From a virus: a stretch of DNA of 64,000 nucleotides. Position numbers and translations under genes: made by a program. The notes under the pieces are model-generated. The model did not search any database and was not told where the DNA came from. It saw only the letters and a list, made by a program, of their open reading frames with translations. The stretch is from positions 1-64,000 of IMG/VR virus record IMGVR_UViG_3300032296_003403; one strand, 5' to 3'. Position 1 is the first letter of the stretch. Every line of letters starts with the position of its first letter. This document shows positions 17,415-25,511 of the stretch, piece after piece.

Positions 17415-19268
17415 CTAAATATCCTGATTAAGTATGTTATTCTCATCTAAAAGCTTAGATTCTTCTTGTTTTTCTTCAAAAAGTACTATTGGCTTCTTTC
17501 TTTTCGATGCCAGCTTGCCTAAAGAGTTCTCTAACTGAAAGGCACTTATCTTGTCTTTCCTAGTTTTATCGAACGGACTTTCTGGTTTCATATCCTTGCT
17601 TCCTAGAGGATCCCTTCCAAATGCAGATTTATCTGTCTTGAAAATTGATGCCTTTTCTTTAGGCCTTCCTACAGGATTCTTATCCAACTCATCGTACCCG
17701 TCAGGAACATCTGCACCTGGTTTCTCATCATTGCTGGAGTATACGGATGCTAAATCATGCGGGGTACCGTAAGATTCTCCGGAAAGTGCAGGATCATTTC
17801 CTTCATTTTCGATTTGATTGTATCTAAACAACCTCTTAACATCTTCAACTATGAGGTCTCTTTCTTGGTTAAGTTGATCTTCAGACATTTGGAATATCTT
17901 ATCTCCTATCCAATCACTAGAGAATATCTTCTTATCCATTATATCCCCTGCAAGAGCTACCTTTTCTTTCAATAAGGCTATTTTCTCTTGTTCGTAAATT
18001 ATAGAAGGATTATTAAGTTCTAAACTAAAATTAAGAAGATCAGCATCTTCAAACCCTTGTACATACAAATGTATTATGGCTATCTTCTCTAATTCACTTA
18101 TTATTATCCTTTGAATTCTTTCTACAGTTCTGCTAAATCTTACGTCTAATGCACTTATAGTAGACTTTCCGTTAAGTTCGTCAGAGTAGTTTAAAAAGGC
18201 TTTAGGAACTTTCAAAGAACCCAACATCAAGTCTCTAAGGAACTCCACGTCTTCTATACCAGCATAATCTAATCCTTTTGTAGTATCTATTTTGGTAGTG
18301 TTATCACCAGGACGTACTGGAATATAAAAATCCTCCAGCATGTTCTGTACGTTAAACTTAAGATTGTAATCCCCTGTCTGCTGATCTAAAAACGGAGTTT
18401 TCTTCATTCCATTAATAGTCTGCTGAACAAAAGCATTTACTTCATTTGGAGGGATATTACCTACGTTTATATAGAAAACACGCTTTTCTGGGGCTCTCAT
18501 TATTCTATGAAGGAGCATAGCATCCATCATTAGAATATACTGTTTGAAATACTTCCTTGCTGGTTCTACATAAGATCTACCAAAAGGTAAGTAGTTGGTA
18601 TCTGTAAGAAGCCTGAAATGGGCTATCTCAAAGTTTTCAAAAGATTCTTTATTTTTAGTTGCAGTAGTTCCACCAGCCACTGCTACCGGATCATATATAA
18701 ATTTAATGTAAGATGGGTTGTTTGGGTCTTGTCCTTCTTCTCTAATCATATCATATACGGAAAGAGGTCTTACATTGTATATACCGTACTTTTCTGCTAT
18801 ATCCAACTTCAAGAAAAAATCTCCATACTTACACATAGACCTAATCCACATAGGCAGATTAAATTCTATGTTTAATATTTGATAGAAAAGATTGTACAAA
18901 ATTTTCTGTATGTTTTCATTGCTACTTCTAATTTTTAAAACTTCATTAGTTTCTCCTTTTAACGTAGCTTCTTCTGACAATATATCCAATACAGAAGATA
19001 TCAGACCATCGGTATCCATAGCCTCATAATCTGCATACAGCTGTAATCTTAAAGTTTGATAGTTTAAGGTAGGATTAAATTGCATTCTTTGACCTGCCTT
19101 ATGGAGACGAGTAAATCTATCCACTAAGCTATTTGTCTGAAGCTGGCCAAAAGACTGTATCCTTTCTACATCGGCTACTTTCAATTGTTTTCCACCTACG
19201 TTTCTAATTACAACGTCGGTTGAAAATAAGCGTTTTAGCCTGGGAAATAACGAACGATCTACTGGCAT
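17415..19268 (-). CDS. 20: Portal vertex protein, gp20-like
   Basis: The portal forms the dodecameric channel at the special vertex and nucleates head assembly. Diagnostic stretches are RSMCKYGDFFLKLDI, LPFGRSYVEPARKYFKQYIL, and RIMRAPEKRVFYINVGNIPP, which are typical of T4-like portals. A stretch of LDYAGIEDVEFLRD followed by LMLGSLKVPKAFLNY and GKSTISALDVRFSRTVERIQ is also diagnostic. The 617-aa length is above T4 (524 aa). The C-terminus (from about 500) is a charged low-complexity tail with Pro/Asp/Lys. It lies 41 bases after the terminase gene. Confidence 0.93.
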   Translation of the reverse strand: MPVDRSLFPRLKRLFSTDVVIRNVGGKQLKVADVERIQSFGQLQTNSLVDRFTRLHKAGQRMQFNPTLNYQTLRLQLYADYEAMDTDGLISSVLDILSEEATLKGETNEVLKIRSSNENIQKILYNLFYQILNIEFNLPMWIRSMCKYGDFFLKLDIAEKYGIYNVRPLSVYDMIREEGQDPNNPSYIKFIYDPVAVAGGTTATKNKESFENFEIAHFRLLTDTNYLPFGRSYVEPARKYFKQYILMMDAMLLHRIMRAPEKRVFYINVGNIPPNEVNAFVQQTINGMKKTPFLDQQTGDYNLKFNVQNMLEDFYIPVRPGDNTTKIDTTKGLDYAGIEDVEFLRDLMLGSLKVPKAFLNYSDELNGKSTISALDVRFSRTVERIQRIIISELEKIAIIHLYVQGFEDADLLNFSLELNNPSIIYEQEKIALLKEKVALAGDIMDKKIFSSDWIGDKIFQMSEDQLNQERDLIVEDVKRLFRYNQIENEGNDPALSGESYGTPHDLASVYSSNDEKPGADVPDGYDELDKNPVGRPKEKASIFKTDKSAFGRDPLGSKDMKPESPFDKTRKDKISAFQLENSLGKLASKRKKPIVLFEEKQEESKLLDENNILNQDI

Positions 19269-19294
19269 TTATTTAAATTTACAGTTTTAATATA

Positions 19295-19303
19295 TATAAA
19301 TAT
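19295..19303 (-). promoter_or_regulatory. ATATTTATA motif before the portal gene
   Basis: Sense-strand ATATTTATA, 26 bases before the portal start, in the terminase-portal gap. Confidence 0.5.
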
Positions 19304-19309
19304 TGATTT

Positions 19310-20890
19310 TTACCTTATTAACCAGCTTATATCCTCTTGTTGACCATTGACATTCAACTGATAAGGATTCTGGAAGTTATTAGAGGTTGGGTTTTTAGTG
19401 TTGTTGTAACTAGTACCTCTAGATATATTGTTAATTAAAGCCCTCTGCAAGTCTATTCCTCTAGATCTGTACTCCACAGCACTGTCTCTAAGATATAATC
19501 CTATAGCGTAGGCCATAACACAATCATCATGATATCCAGTTTGAGCTATTGGTTTTCCATTTTTCCATACAAATGTAGACATTTCTGATGACAATCTCCT
19601 GGAATTCAATGATATACTGTGATCTCTCACGTATTGTTTAAATGATAACAGAACTTCAGGCCTTGTTTTGGTAGAAGTTGTGAATCCAGGAGTCATTTTA
19701 CTAGTATCGTAATCGTAAAATTTATTAATATACTGTGATACATTTGTAGTATCTCCTTTAGGAGAATAGTATATGTTATTGTAATTAAGCTCTAGAACAT
19801 CGGAAACTGTTGCATGTCCTAATCCTGTATTTTCAACTACCAAAAGAGCTGAGTTGTACTCGGTGGCTATAGAAACTCCAAATTTAGATAAGGATTTAGT
19901 GTCCATATCTCCTTTATACTCTGCTACTTGAGACCCTGTAAATACATCTATAACTTGAATTACTGAGGAGTCAGATCCATCCCCTTTAGCGGTATCTATA
20001 ATAACCATGTAAGATCTTTCAAGAATGGGATATTCCCAAATCCAGTAATCTTTTTTAGGACCCCTCATTTCTATAGGATCCTTAGTTCTTTCAGAATAGT
20101 ACTCCAAATCTTCAGATTCAAAATAGGTGTCTCCAGAAGATATAAAACTACAGTCACATTCTTGTGCTGCAAATCTTTTTCCTAGTTCTTTATCTTGGTC
20201 TTCTCTCCATTTTTTATCTCTAAGAGGATGGACGTTCCAAGGAAGTCTAACAGGTACAAAATTATTCTCTTCCGTTTCAGCTCCAACCCATTGTTGATGA
20301 AACCATTGTCCAACACCATTAGGAGTTGAAAGTACTATAGCTCTACCACCTGTAGCTAATGTTTGTTGAGCTGATCCCCATAGATCTTCTGCGTTTTCTA
20401 TAAAAGCAGCCTCATCTAATATAAGAACATTGGCTGTATATCCCCTGGCACTCTCAGAAGCTCCAGAAGCGGCTTTTATCTTAGATCCATTTTCCAGTAT
20501 TAGACTTAATTTATTATCTTCAATAGAAGGAACTCTTAACCAGCTGGGCAGTTGGGAATATGCAAACCTGACTTTATCAACAATATTCCTAGCTTTTTCT
20601 TGAGTAGGAGCTAAAGCTAATATTGATTGATCTTTCTTAAAAATCATTAACCACAGAGCATATGCTGCTGTTAAAGTGGTTATACCTAATTGCCTGGATT
20701 TTAAGATGAGAATCCTATCATGTTTATTTAAAAGAAACAACAGCTTTTCTTGAAAAAGATAAGGGCTAAATAGCATTCTGCCCTCTGAAGTCTGTATATA
20801 AACAAATTTTTTAAGGAAGTATATAGGATCTCCGGCACACTTCAAATACTCCTCACGAATTATCTCTTTTAATGATTTCTCACTTGACAT
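19310..20890 (-). CDS. 17: Terminase large subunit, gp17-like packaging motor and nuclease
   Basis: This is the ATPase that drives DNA into the prohead and the nuclease that cuts the concatemer. The P-loop region is KSRQLGITT at 64-72; the Lys of a classical GKT is replaced by Ile, so the upstream Lys64 would serve. Walker B VLILDEAAF is at 155-163 and the coupling motif STPNG near 188-192. The RNase H-like nuclease has Asp299 in VIIDTAKGDGSD and HDD at 454-456. The 526-aa length is a little below T4 (610 aa). It is encoded just upstream of the portal. I saw no small terminase in the window. Confidence 0.93.
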   Translation of the reverse strand: MSSEKSLKEIIREEYLKCAGDPIYFLKKFVYIQTSEGRMLFSPYLFQEKLLFLLNKHDRILILKSRQLGITTLTAAYALWLMIFKKDQSILALAPTQEKARNIVDKVRFAYSQLPSWLRVPSIEDNKLSLILENGSKIKAASGASESARGYTANVLILDEAAFIENAEDLWGSAQQTLATGGRAIVLSTPNGVGQWFHQQWVGAETEENNFVPVRLPWNVHPLRDKKWREDQDKELGKRFAAQECDCSFISSGDTYFESEDLEYYSERTKDPIEMRGPKKDYWIWEYPILERSYMVIIDTAKGDGSDSSVIQVIDVFTGSQVAEYKGDMDTKSLSKFGVSIATEYNSALLVVENTGLGHATVSDVLELNYNNIYYSPKGDTTNVSQYINKFYDYDTSKMTPGFTTSTKTRPEVLLSFKQYVRDHSISLNSRRLSSEMSTFVWKNGKPIAQTGYHDDCVMAYAIGLYLRDSAVEYRSRGIDLQRALINNISRGTSYNNTKNPTSNNFQNPYQLNVNGQQEDISWLIR

Positions 20891-20891
20891 A

Positions 20892-21311
20892 TTACTTCAT
20901 AATCAAAAAGCCTAATGATAACGCCAAAAGTCCTATTAAAGTCTTTTTTTGTAACTTTTGCTTTTTTAATTCTTTGTTTAATGTATTAATTCTTGAGTTG
21001 TAGACATCTTCTTTTTGATTCTGTATTTTAACTATGCCCTGATATGATTCTATTTGTTTATCTTTATAAGAGATTATAGAATCTTTATATATTTTTTGAC
21101 TCTTTAAAGTATCTATATTTTCTAATAAAAGAATTCGCTCTTGTTTAAGAGCGTCAGAATATACTAAATCTTTTACTACTTTTTTAGCTACTTCTTTATG
21201 GAGCCTCAGAGTATCAGTATTTGGTACTGTCTGATTCTTTATAACGACTTGCGAAAAAGCTTTCAAGTTCATCAATATCGTAGCTATCAATAGAAAGTAA
21301 ATGTACTTCAT
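20892..21311 (-). CDS. Spanin-like protein with signal peptide and C-terminal membrane segment
   Basis: The 139-aa product has an N-terminal signal-type segment (YIYFLLIATILMNLKAFSQ), a long coiled-coil middle rich in Lys, Glu and Gln, and a C-terminal hydrophobic segment (TLIGLLALSLGFLIM). Its start lies inside the preceding gene in another frame (98-base overlap), the nested layout of Rz/Rz1 spanin genes. It has no lipobox cysteine, so it is not a classical o-spanin; a signal plus C-terminal membrane helix is nearer a unimolecular spanin. I recall similar proteins in Bacteroidota prophages. Lysis function is inferred. Confidence 0.5.
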   Translation of the reverse strand: MKYIYFLLIATILMNLKAFSQVVIKNQTVPNTDTLRLHKEVAKKVVKDLVYSDALKQERILLLENIDTLKSQKIYKDSIISYKDKQIESYQGIVKIQNQKEDVYNSRINTLNKELKKQKLQKKTLIGLLALSLGFLIMK

Positions 21312-21558
21312 ACTCCTTATATAATTTTTTAATTTTATTTTGATTCTCTTCTAGTTTTACTTCTGCTCTATTAACTCTATCCACAAATATATCAACTTTT
21401 TCTTTAAAAGCAATTATTGAGTCTTCTTTAAGTTGTATCTGTGTATTTAAACTATCTATTTTACTTTTATAATCTAATTCACGTTTTTTAATTGATCTGT
21501 CAAGAAATATGATTATTCCAGCAGCTATAAAAACAATAAGAACTAAAAGTTTTTTCAT
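21214..21558 (-). CDS. i-spanin-like membrane-anchored coiled-coil protein (114 aa)
   Basis: I place the start at the ATG at 21558, after the upstream stop, because the protein then begins MKKLLVLIVFIAAGIIIFLD, a clean membrane anchor. Starts farther upstream would overlap the metalloprotease gene. The remainder is a coiled coil (KSKIDSLNTQIQLKEDSIIA) with an acidic C-terminal half. The anchor-plus-coiled-coil plan is that of Rz-type inner-membrane spanins, and the next gene starts inside its 3' end. No enzymatic domain is visible. Confidence 0.5.
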   Translation of the reverse strand: MKKLLVLIVFIAAGIIIFLDRSIKKRELDYKSKIDSLNTQIQLKEDSIIAFKEKVDIFVDRVNRAEVKLEENQNKIKKLYKEYEVHLLSIDSYDIDELESFFASRYKESDSTKY

Positions 21559-21559
21559 A

Positions 21560-21994
21560 TTATTTAATTGAATCTTCCCAAAACCTGAACAAAATATTTC
21601 CTCTAAGATACGCATCTTTTTCCATTTCTAACAAATGTTTATCTTTTTCTGCGTATCTAGGATCGGACAATGACTGTATATGGGATATATCGAATTTACC
21701 AGATAAATTTTGATTATGGTGTATCAACTCATGTGAAAAACTCCTTAAAACATCTTTTATATGTCTTCCGGCTACAAAAAGAGTTATTGAGCTTTCTTCT
21801 GGATTATAAAAAGCAGTTTTGCCAAAGGGATCAGTTGCATACTCTTGGCTATTAGATATTATAACTCTAGGATATGGCATTATTTGAACTCCTGAATTTT
21901 GTATCCATTCAGCAAGATTAAGCAAATAAGGGACTATATTATGTCCAGAAACTACTGCTTGTTGATTTATATTTTGATATTTAGTTAAATCCAT
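21560..21994 (-). CDS. Putative zinc metallopeptidase (HEXXH)
   Basis: The motif SFSHELIHHNQ places a zincin HEXXH at residues 88-92, and a glutamate in LLEMEKDAYLRGN downstream could be the third zinc ligand. At 144 aa it is a minimal catalytic domain. I recall related proteins in T4-like phages with the same HELIHH core and a closing NxLFRxWxD segment, here NILFRFWEDSIK. The substrate is unknown; candidates are head-associated processing or host proteins. It overlaps the preceding gene by one base and precedes the spanin-like pair. Confidence 0.7.
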   Translation of the reverse strand: MDLTKYQNINQQAVVSGHNIVPYLLNLAEWIQNSGVQIMPYPRVIISNSQEYATDPFGKTAFYNPEESSITLFVAGRHIKDVLRSFSHELIHHNQNLSGKFDISHIQSLSDPRYAEKDKHLLEMEKDAYLRGNILFRFWEDSIK

Positions 21995-22530
21995 TAGGCT
22001 TCTGGTTCTGGGGTTTCTTCTTCTGGAGGAGCTTCTCCTTCTGGCGGGGTTTCCCCTCCTTCTGCTGGTACTGGTTCTTCTTCAGGGGATGGTTCTTTAG
22101 TTATAGCATTATTTTTCAATAGTATATTTATCTGATCTAAAGCTTGTTCAAATTCAGATTTATTTACTATATCGTATTTTTTACCATTTGCTATTACTTG
22201 AAATAAATCAGAATCTTGAAAATCCTCCTTATATCTTAATTCTAGAGGGCTTGGATTATATTTTAAATCAAAAAAATTACCATTAGGAATTATAACTCTA
22301 AAAGTAGTAGGTTTATAAGCTATACATCTTATGTCTGATACGATTTCTCTAAGTTGTTCTACAGCCTTGTCATTCTTTTTATTTTGAGTTGTCAAAAGTT
22401 TTATTAAAGTATTAGTCACTTTTGGAGATTTTTTTATTATTTTCTCCAAATTTGACTCATTCTCTATCTGAGTTATTTCGACTTCGTATAGAACTTTGTT
22501 TCTAAATATTTCGTAAAATCTAGGCTTCAT
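21994..22530 (-). CDS. Hypothetical protein with Pro/Glu-rich tail (178 aa)
   Basis: Not recognised. Residues 1-130 look like a folded alpha/beta domain. The N-terminal MKPRFYEIFRNKVLYEVE is loosely similar to the capsid-targeting helices of neighbouring genes but less convincing. From about residue 145 the protein is low complexity: Pro, Glu, Gly and Ala dominate (EEEPVPAEGGETPPEGEAPP), a disordered acidic tail. An ATATTTATA motif sits only four bases before its ATG. Confidence 0.5.
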   Translation of the reverse strand: MKPRFYEIFRNKVLYEVEITQIENESNLEKIIKKSPKVTNTLIKLLTTQNKKNDKAVEQLREIVSDIRCIAYKPTTFRVIIPNGNFFDLKYNPSPLELRYKEDFQDSDLFQVIANGKKYDIVNKSEFEQALDQINILLKNNAITKEPSPEEEPVPAEGGETPPEGEAPPEEETPEPEA

Positions 22531-22534
22531 TATT

Positions 22535-22543
22535 TATAAATAT
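22535..22543 (-). promoter_or_regulatory. ATATTTATA motif four bases before a start codon
   Basis: Sense-strand ATATTTATA ends four bases before the ATG at 22530. If it is a promoter the transcript would be leaderless or nearly so. Confidence 0.4.
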
Positions 22544-22828
22544 CTAATTATCTTTAGATTGCTTCTTTTTAGGTTCAGATCCTTTCTTAGGCTCCCACCA
22601 ATTGGTACAATATTCATTTGGATCGTATGGTATAGAGTCAGTTCCAGCCCATTTTTGATAATACTCATTTATACAATGATACTCTTCACTATTATCTTTA
22701 TGAACCCACCATTTGCAATTTGCACAACAAGATCCTCCATATGGAACTTTTAAACCAGCCTTATGGTTTTCCGGTACTTCGTATGGCCCTCCGCCATATT
22801 CTTCCATTAATTTTAAAAAACTTATCAT
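22544..22828 (-). CDS. Cys-rich small protein, possible metal/Fe-S binder with targeting-like N-terminus
   Basis: The 94-aa protein starts MISFLKLMEEYGGG, resembling a capsid-targeting peptide with an L-x-E step. It then has VPYGGSCCANCKWWV, a further Cys in YHC, and a C-terminal YCTNWWEP, giving five cysteines. I recall phage proteins with this GGS-C-x-NC-K pattern, compared with high-potential iron-sulfur proteins, but the ligand is not proven. The C-terminus is a Lys-rich tail. Start and stop overlap neighbours, so it is co-translated with the GAF-like gene. Confidence 0.5.
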   Translation of the reverse strand: MISFLKLMEEYGGGPYEVPENHKAGLKVPYGGSCCANCKWWVHKDNSEEYHCINEYYQKWAGTDSIPYDPNEYCTNWWEPKKGSEPKKKQSKDN

Positions 22829-23439
22829 ATTTTTAAATAGTTGTTTAGTACTCCTCCTATTGCAGATAACTCTAATTCTAAATCAATTACTTGTTTGTCA
22901 TCCAGCTCTTTTTTCTTAGTACAGTAGTCTATACCAACAATTCCCACAAATTCATCTTTTATAGTATATAAAGGAAAAAGATACGTACTTTTTACATTAG
23001 CCCCAGGAATTACAGAAGTAAAGCCTTCAAATTGCCTGTTTTCTAATGATGTATCAGGTATTGATAGTACCTTTCCCTTATACAAAGTATTAATAGCAGA
23101 ACTAAATAAGCTTACAGGTATATTTTGAAATTGATTCTGGCAAGGTACTATCCCGGTAGAAGTTATTTCATATACAATACTAAATTTTTGTATAGACTTT
23201 CCAGTAGGGTAAAAAGTTCCTCCATTATGAAACTGTGCAAGCCAAACTCTATCCGCAGAAGAACAATTTTTTATGTTTTCTAGTTTAGAATTTACTGTTT
23301 CGTTAACTTCTATAGACTCTGATAATGGGTCTTTTTTCTTAGGAGAAGTCCATAAATTAACATAATGAACTGCTATTGGACCTATTATAGAAGTTGTTAC
23401 AGCAGTTATTAAAGCTATCACAATTTCAGCATTCATCAT
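22825..23439 (-). CDS. Membrane-anchored GAF-like protein
   Basis: Residues 3-26 (AEIVIALITAVTTSIIGPIA and following) form one membrane segment. From about residue 55 the protein has a GAF-type small-molecule-sensor pattern: ADRVWLAQFHNGGTF, KFSIVYEITSTGI, FQNIPVSLFSSA, then YLFPLYTIKDEFVGIVGIDY and a closing helix. No output domain (kinase, cyclase, DNA-binding) follows; the protein ends at 204 aa. A stand-alone membrane GAF protein could sense a nucleotide signal or act as an interaction module. It sits among putative internal head proteins but lacks a targeting peptide. Confidence 0.6.
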   Translation of the reverse strand: MMNAEIVIALITAVTTSIIGPIAVHYVNLWTSPKKKDPLSESIEVNETVNSKLENIKNCSSADRVWLAQFHNGGTFYPTGKSIQKFSIVYEITSTGIVPCQNQFQNIPVSLFSSAINTLYKGKVLSIPDTSLENRQFEGFTSVIPGANVKSTYLFPLYTIKDEFVGIVGIDYCTKKKELDDKQVIDLELELSAIGGVLNNYLKI

Positions 23440-23720
23440 TTCTTTTTCTTTCCTTTTTTAGCCCTAGCCCATAATTTAGCGTCAGCCTTTCTAGCACCGC
23501 CTTTACCTGTAGCAAAACTATTAACTCTGCCCATAGCCCACTGATGTTGGGGCACTCCCGGTCTATGACCTCCTTTCCAAGCAGCTAAACCTTTACGATA
23601 CACTGCTTTTAATATTGATTTAGATATTCCAGTAGATTTAGCTTTTTTTTCTAATGCTTTTTCTACGTTTGCACTCATAGCCTCTTGTAAAGCTTCTATT
23701 AAAATATCTTTAAGTTTCAT
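23436..23720 (-). CDS. Small basic protein with capsid-targeting-like N-terminus (DUF5824-like)
   Basis: The 94-aa product begins MKLKDILIEALQEAMS, an amphipathic helix ending LQEA, which fits the gp21 cleavage pattern L-x-E/A. The core ISKSILKAVYRKGLAAW followed by KGGHRPGVPQHQWAMGRVNS and FATGKGGARKADAKLW is a phage family I believe is catalogued as DUF5824. The C-terminus is Lys-rich. It overlaps its neighbours by four bases on each side. A packaged, DNA-contacting head protein is the likeliest role. Confidence 0.65.
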   Translation of the reverse strand: MKLKDILIEALQEAMSANVEKALEKKAKSTGISKSILKAVYRKGLAAWKGGHRPGVPQHQWAMGRVNSFATGKGGARKADAKLWARAKKGKKKK

Positions 23721-23989
23721 TTTCCAAATTTTTTATGAAATGCTTTTGTTGCTGCTGAAACTTTTGTTTTATACTTTTTTTTCTTGCCTTTATCTGCATA
23801 ATCAGCTTTCCATTTACCATATGCTGATGGATCGTCTGATTTTAACTTGCTTACTCTTTCTATCTCATCTTTCATATCAGCCTTATCCTTTGTGAGATAC
23901 TTTCCAGGTACTTTTTTACCTGACTTAGTTCTCTCAGCTTTAGGTTTAGCCTCTAATAAAATATGTTTTAAAGCATCTATGAGTTTCAC
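23717..23989 (-). CDS. Small Lys-rich protein with capsid-targeting-like N-terminus (DUF5872-like)
   Basis: The 90-aa protein begins MKLIDALKHILLEAKPK; LLE/A is an exact L-x-E/A processing site. The remainder (GKYLTKDKADMKDEIERVSK followed by AYGKWKADYADKGKKKKYKT and a closing HKKFG) matches a family I recall as DUF5872, found in phages and giant viruses. It is strongly basic, consistent with a DNA-contacting internal head protein. It starts on the stop of the upstream gene. Confidence 0.65.
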   Translation of the reverse strand: MKLIDALKHILLEAKPKAERTKSGKKVPGKYLTKDKADMKDEIERVSKLKSDDPSAYGKWKADYADKGKKKKYKTKVSAATKAFHKKFGK

Positions 23990-24891
23990 TATTCAGCAGA
24001 TTTTATAGCTTGTGCAGTTGCTATGGCATATTGTTTTGGTCCCATTTTAGCTTTACCCCCACCTTTCATAGCCATTGCTTTTATTATATCTTCTTTCTTA
24101 GACTTTTCAGCTTTTGTGAGTTTTTTTTCATCTACAGGATTAATCATGGCTTCCTCTTCATCATCTTCTTCCTCTTCCTCGTGTCCTCCTAATTCATGGA
24201 ATCCTTGAGCTGCTTGATCTATAAAGTTTTCTGCATTAGTTATGTGATCTTGTATCCATCCTGGGATATCTCTCTCATCATCTCCTAATTTATTCATTAA
24301 ATCTGCGCAAGACTGCATTATGGACTTCAAGCTATTTTGGGCCATGGATACTTCGTGGTCTTCCCCTTCGGTAACTGCCCCACTGTTTTTACCCTCAATG
24401 AAATCCTCTAGCTTATCAATAGGATATTGTTTAGGGCTTACAGTATGCTTAAGGTAGTATTGTACAATTCTTTTTTTCTGATCAGTATTGGGGTATTTTT
24501 TAAAGGCTTCATAAAAAGCAGGGATATTTCCAAAAAGACTTTTAGTTAATAGATATCCTGTTGCTGTTTTTGCTGACAAAACTATAAATTCATATAAGGC
24601 TTCCCAATTCTTTGGATCAGTAAGAATAGACTGTAAATCCTCATTTACATTTTCTTTCTTGATATTCTTCCACATGGCTGCAGCGGCTACTTTCTCACCT
24701 TTTTCTTTTGATCCGTATTCCTTAGCGGCTTTTGAAGCAATTTTTTCAAATCCCTTGCCTTTTTTACCTATATCTTTACCTGCTTTAGCTTTTTTTGCTA
24801 CATCAGATTTTTGTTTTTTAGTTAAACCAGCAGATGGTTTTTTCTTTTTTGCCTCAAGAAGAGACTCTTTAAACATTTCAAACAGGTTCAT
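23989..24891 (-). CDS. Internal head protein candidate with capsid-targeting peptide (300 aa)
   Basis: The N-terminus MNLFEMFKESLLEAKKKK is the clearest capsid-targeting-like sequence here, with LLE/A at the expected cut. Next comes a Lys/Ala-rich segment with EYGSKEKGEKVAAAAMWK. A helical domain follows around 95-160. Then there is a segment I have seen in phage proteins (SLKSIMQSCADLMNKLGDDE, DIPGWIQDHITNAENFIDQA). An acidic run EEEEEDDEEE at about 235-245 precedes a basic C-terminus with MGPKQYAIATAQAIKSA. Several modules appear to be strung together, as in polyvalent injected proteins. Confidence 0.6.
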   Translation of the reverse strand: MNLFEMFKESLLEAKKKKPSAGLTKKQKSDVAKKAKAGKDIGKKGKGFEKIASKAAKEYGSKEKGEKVAAAAMWKNIKKENVNEDLQSILTDPKNWEALYEFIVLSAKTATGYLLTKSLFGNIPAFYEAFKKYPNTDQKKRIVQYYLKHTVSPKQYPIDKLEDFIEGKNSGAVTEGEDHEVSMAQNSLKSIMQSCADLMNKLGDDERDIPGWIQDHITNAENFIDQAAQGFHELGGHEEEEEDDEEEAMINPVDEKKLTKAEKSKKEDIIKAMAMKGGGKAKMGPKQYAIATAQAIKSAE

Positions 24892-24908
24892 TTTAATTCG
24901 TTTATAGA

Positions 24909-24917
24909 TATAAATAG
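24909..24917 (-). promoter_or_regulatory. CTATTTATA motif before the internal-protein cassette
   Basis: Sense-strand CTATTTATA, 17 bases before the start at 24891, at the head of a run of overlapping genes. Confidence 0.45.
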
Positions 24918-25496
24918 TTAATTTTCTAACCTTTCTTTCATTTCTTTAAGCTCCTCTTTCCATTTTTCGACCATTTTATCCTTATCTATACCACCTTCCC
25001 ACTCTTCCACATCTCCTTGTTCAGTTACATAGGTTTCTTTTACATTAGACCTTACAAATTCTTCTATAAACTGTTCCGCTTCCTCTATATGGGTTATTAT
25101 GTTTTTAGTAATCATATTTTTCTTATACTCCTCATATTTTCCTTCCATTTTAAGCCTGCTTTCCATTACAACTACGCAATTAAAACACATACCGTGTAAA
25201 GGGTACATTTTTTTATCTAAAGCGTTTTTTGTCGGTTGTGAACATTTGGGACAGAGTAAAGGAATTCTAGTTAGCTTTTTAATCCTATCTAGTTTAGTTA
25301 CGGTTTGTTTTATACCGTCTTTTATAGTCCAGGTTTTATCCCCCTCTTCCCAAACATCACCTTCTACGTGATCTTCTGTTTGTTTTTCATACCCTACTTG
25401 TACGCCTGTAGAATCTCCGTATTTCTTAGTAATAATGTTCCTGAGGCGTTGTACGTCCCTTTCCCTAAACTCTTTCTTTAATTTTGTTTCTGACAT
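24918..25496 (-). CDS. Zinc-ribbon protein of unknown function (192 aa)
   Basis: A treble-clef-like Cys arrangement is seen in LLCPKCSQPTKN followed by MYPLHGMCFNCVVVMESR, giving CPxC and CxxC pairs that could hold one zinc. The N-terminal part has a helix (EFRERDVQRLRNIITKKYGD) followed by a beta segment. The C-terminal half is an acidic/basic coiled coil (VEKWKEELKEMKERLE). I recall similar proteins in large T4-like phages without assigned function. No capsid-targeting-like N-terminus is present. Confidence 0.6.
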   Translation of the reverse strand: MSETKLKKEFRERDVQRLRNIITKKYGDSTGVQVGYEKQTEDHVEGDVWEEGDKTWTIKDGIKQTVTKLDRIKKLTRIPLLCPKCSQPTKNALDKKMYPLHGMCFNCVVVMESRLKMEGKYEEYKKNMITKNIITHIEEAEQFIEEFVRSNVKETYVTEQGDVEEWEGGIDKDKMVEKWKEELKEMKERLEN

Positions 25497-25511
25497 AACT
25501 ATAGTTTTATT

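Noticed and set aside
21559-21615. Upstream start extending the i-spanin-like protein by 19 residues
   Set aside because: It would overlap the metallopeptidase gene and hide the clean N-terminal membrane anchor that begins at 21558.
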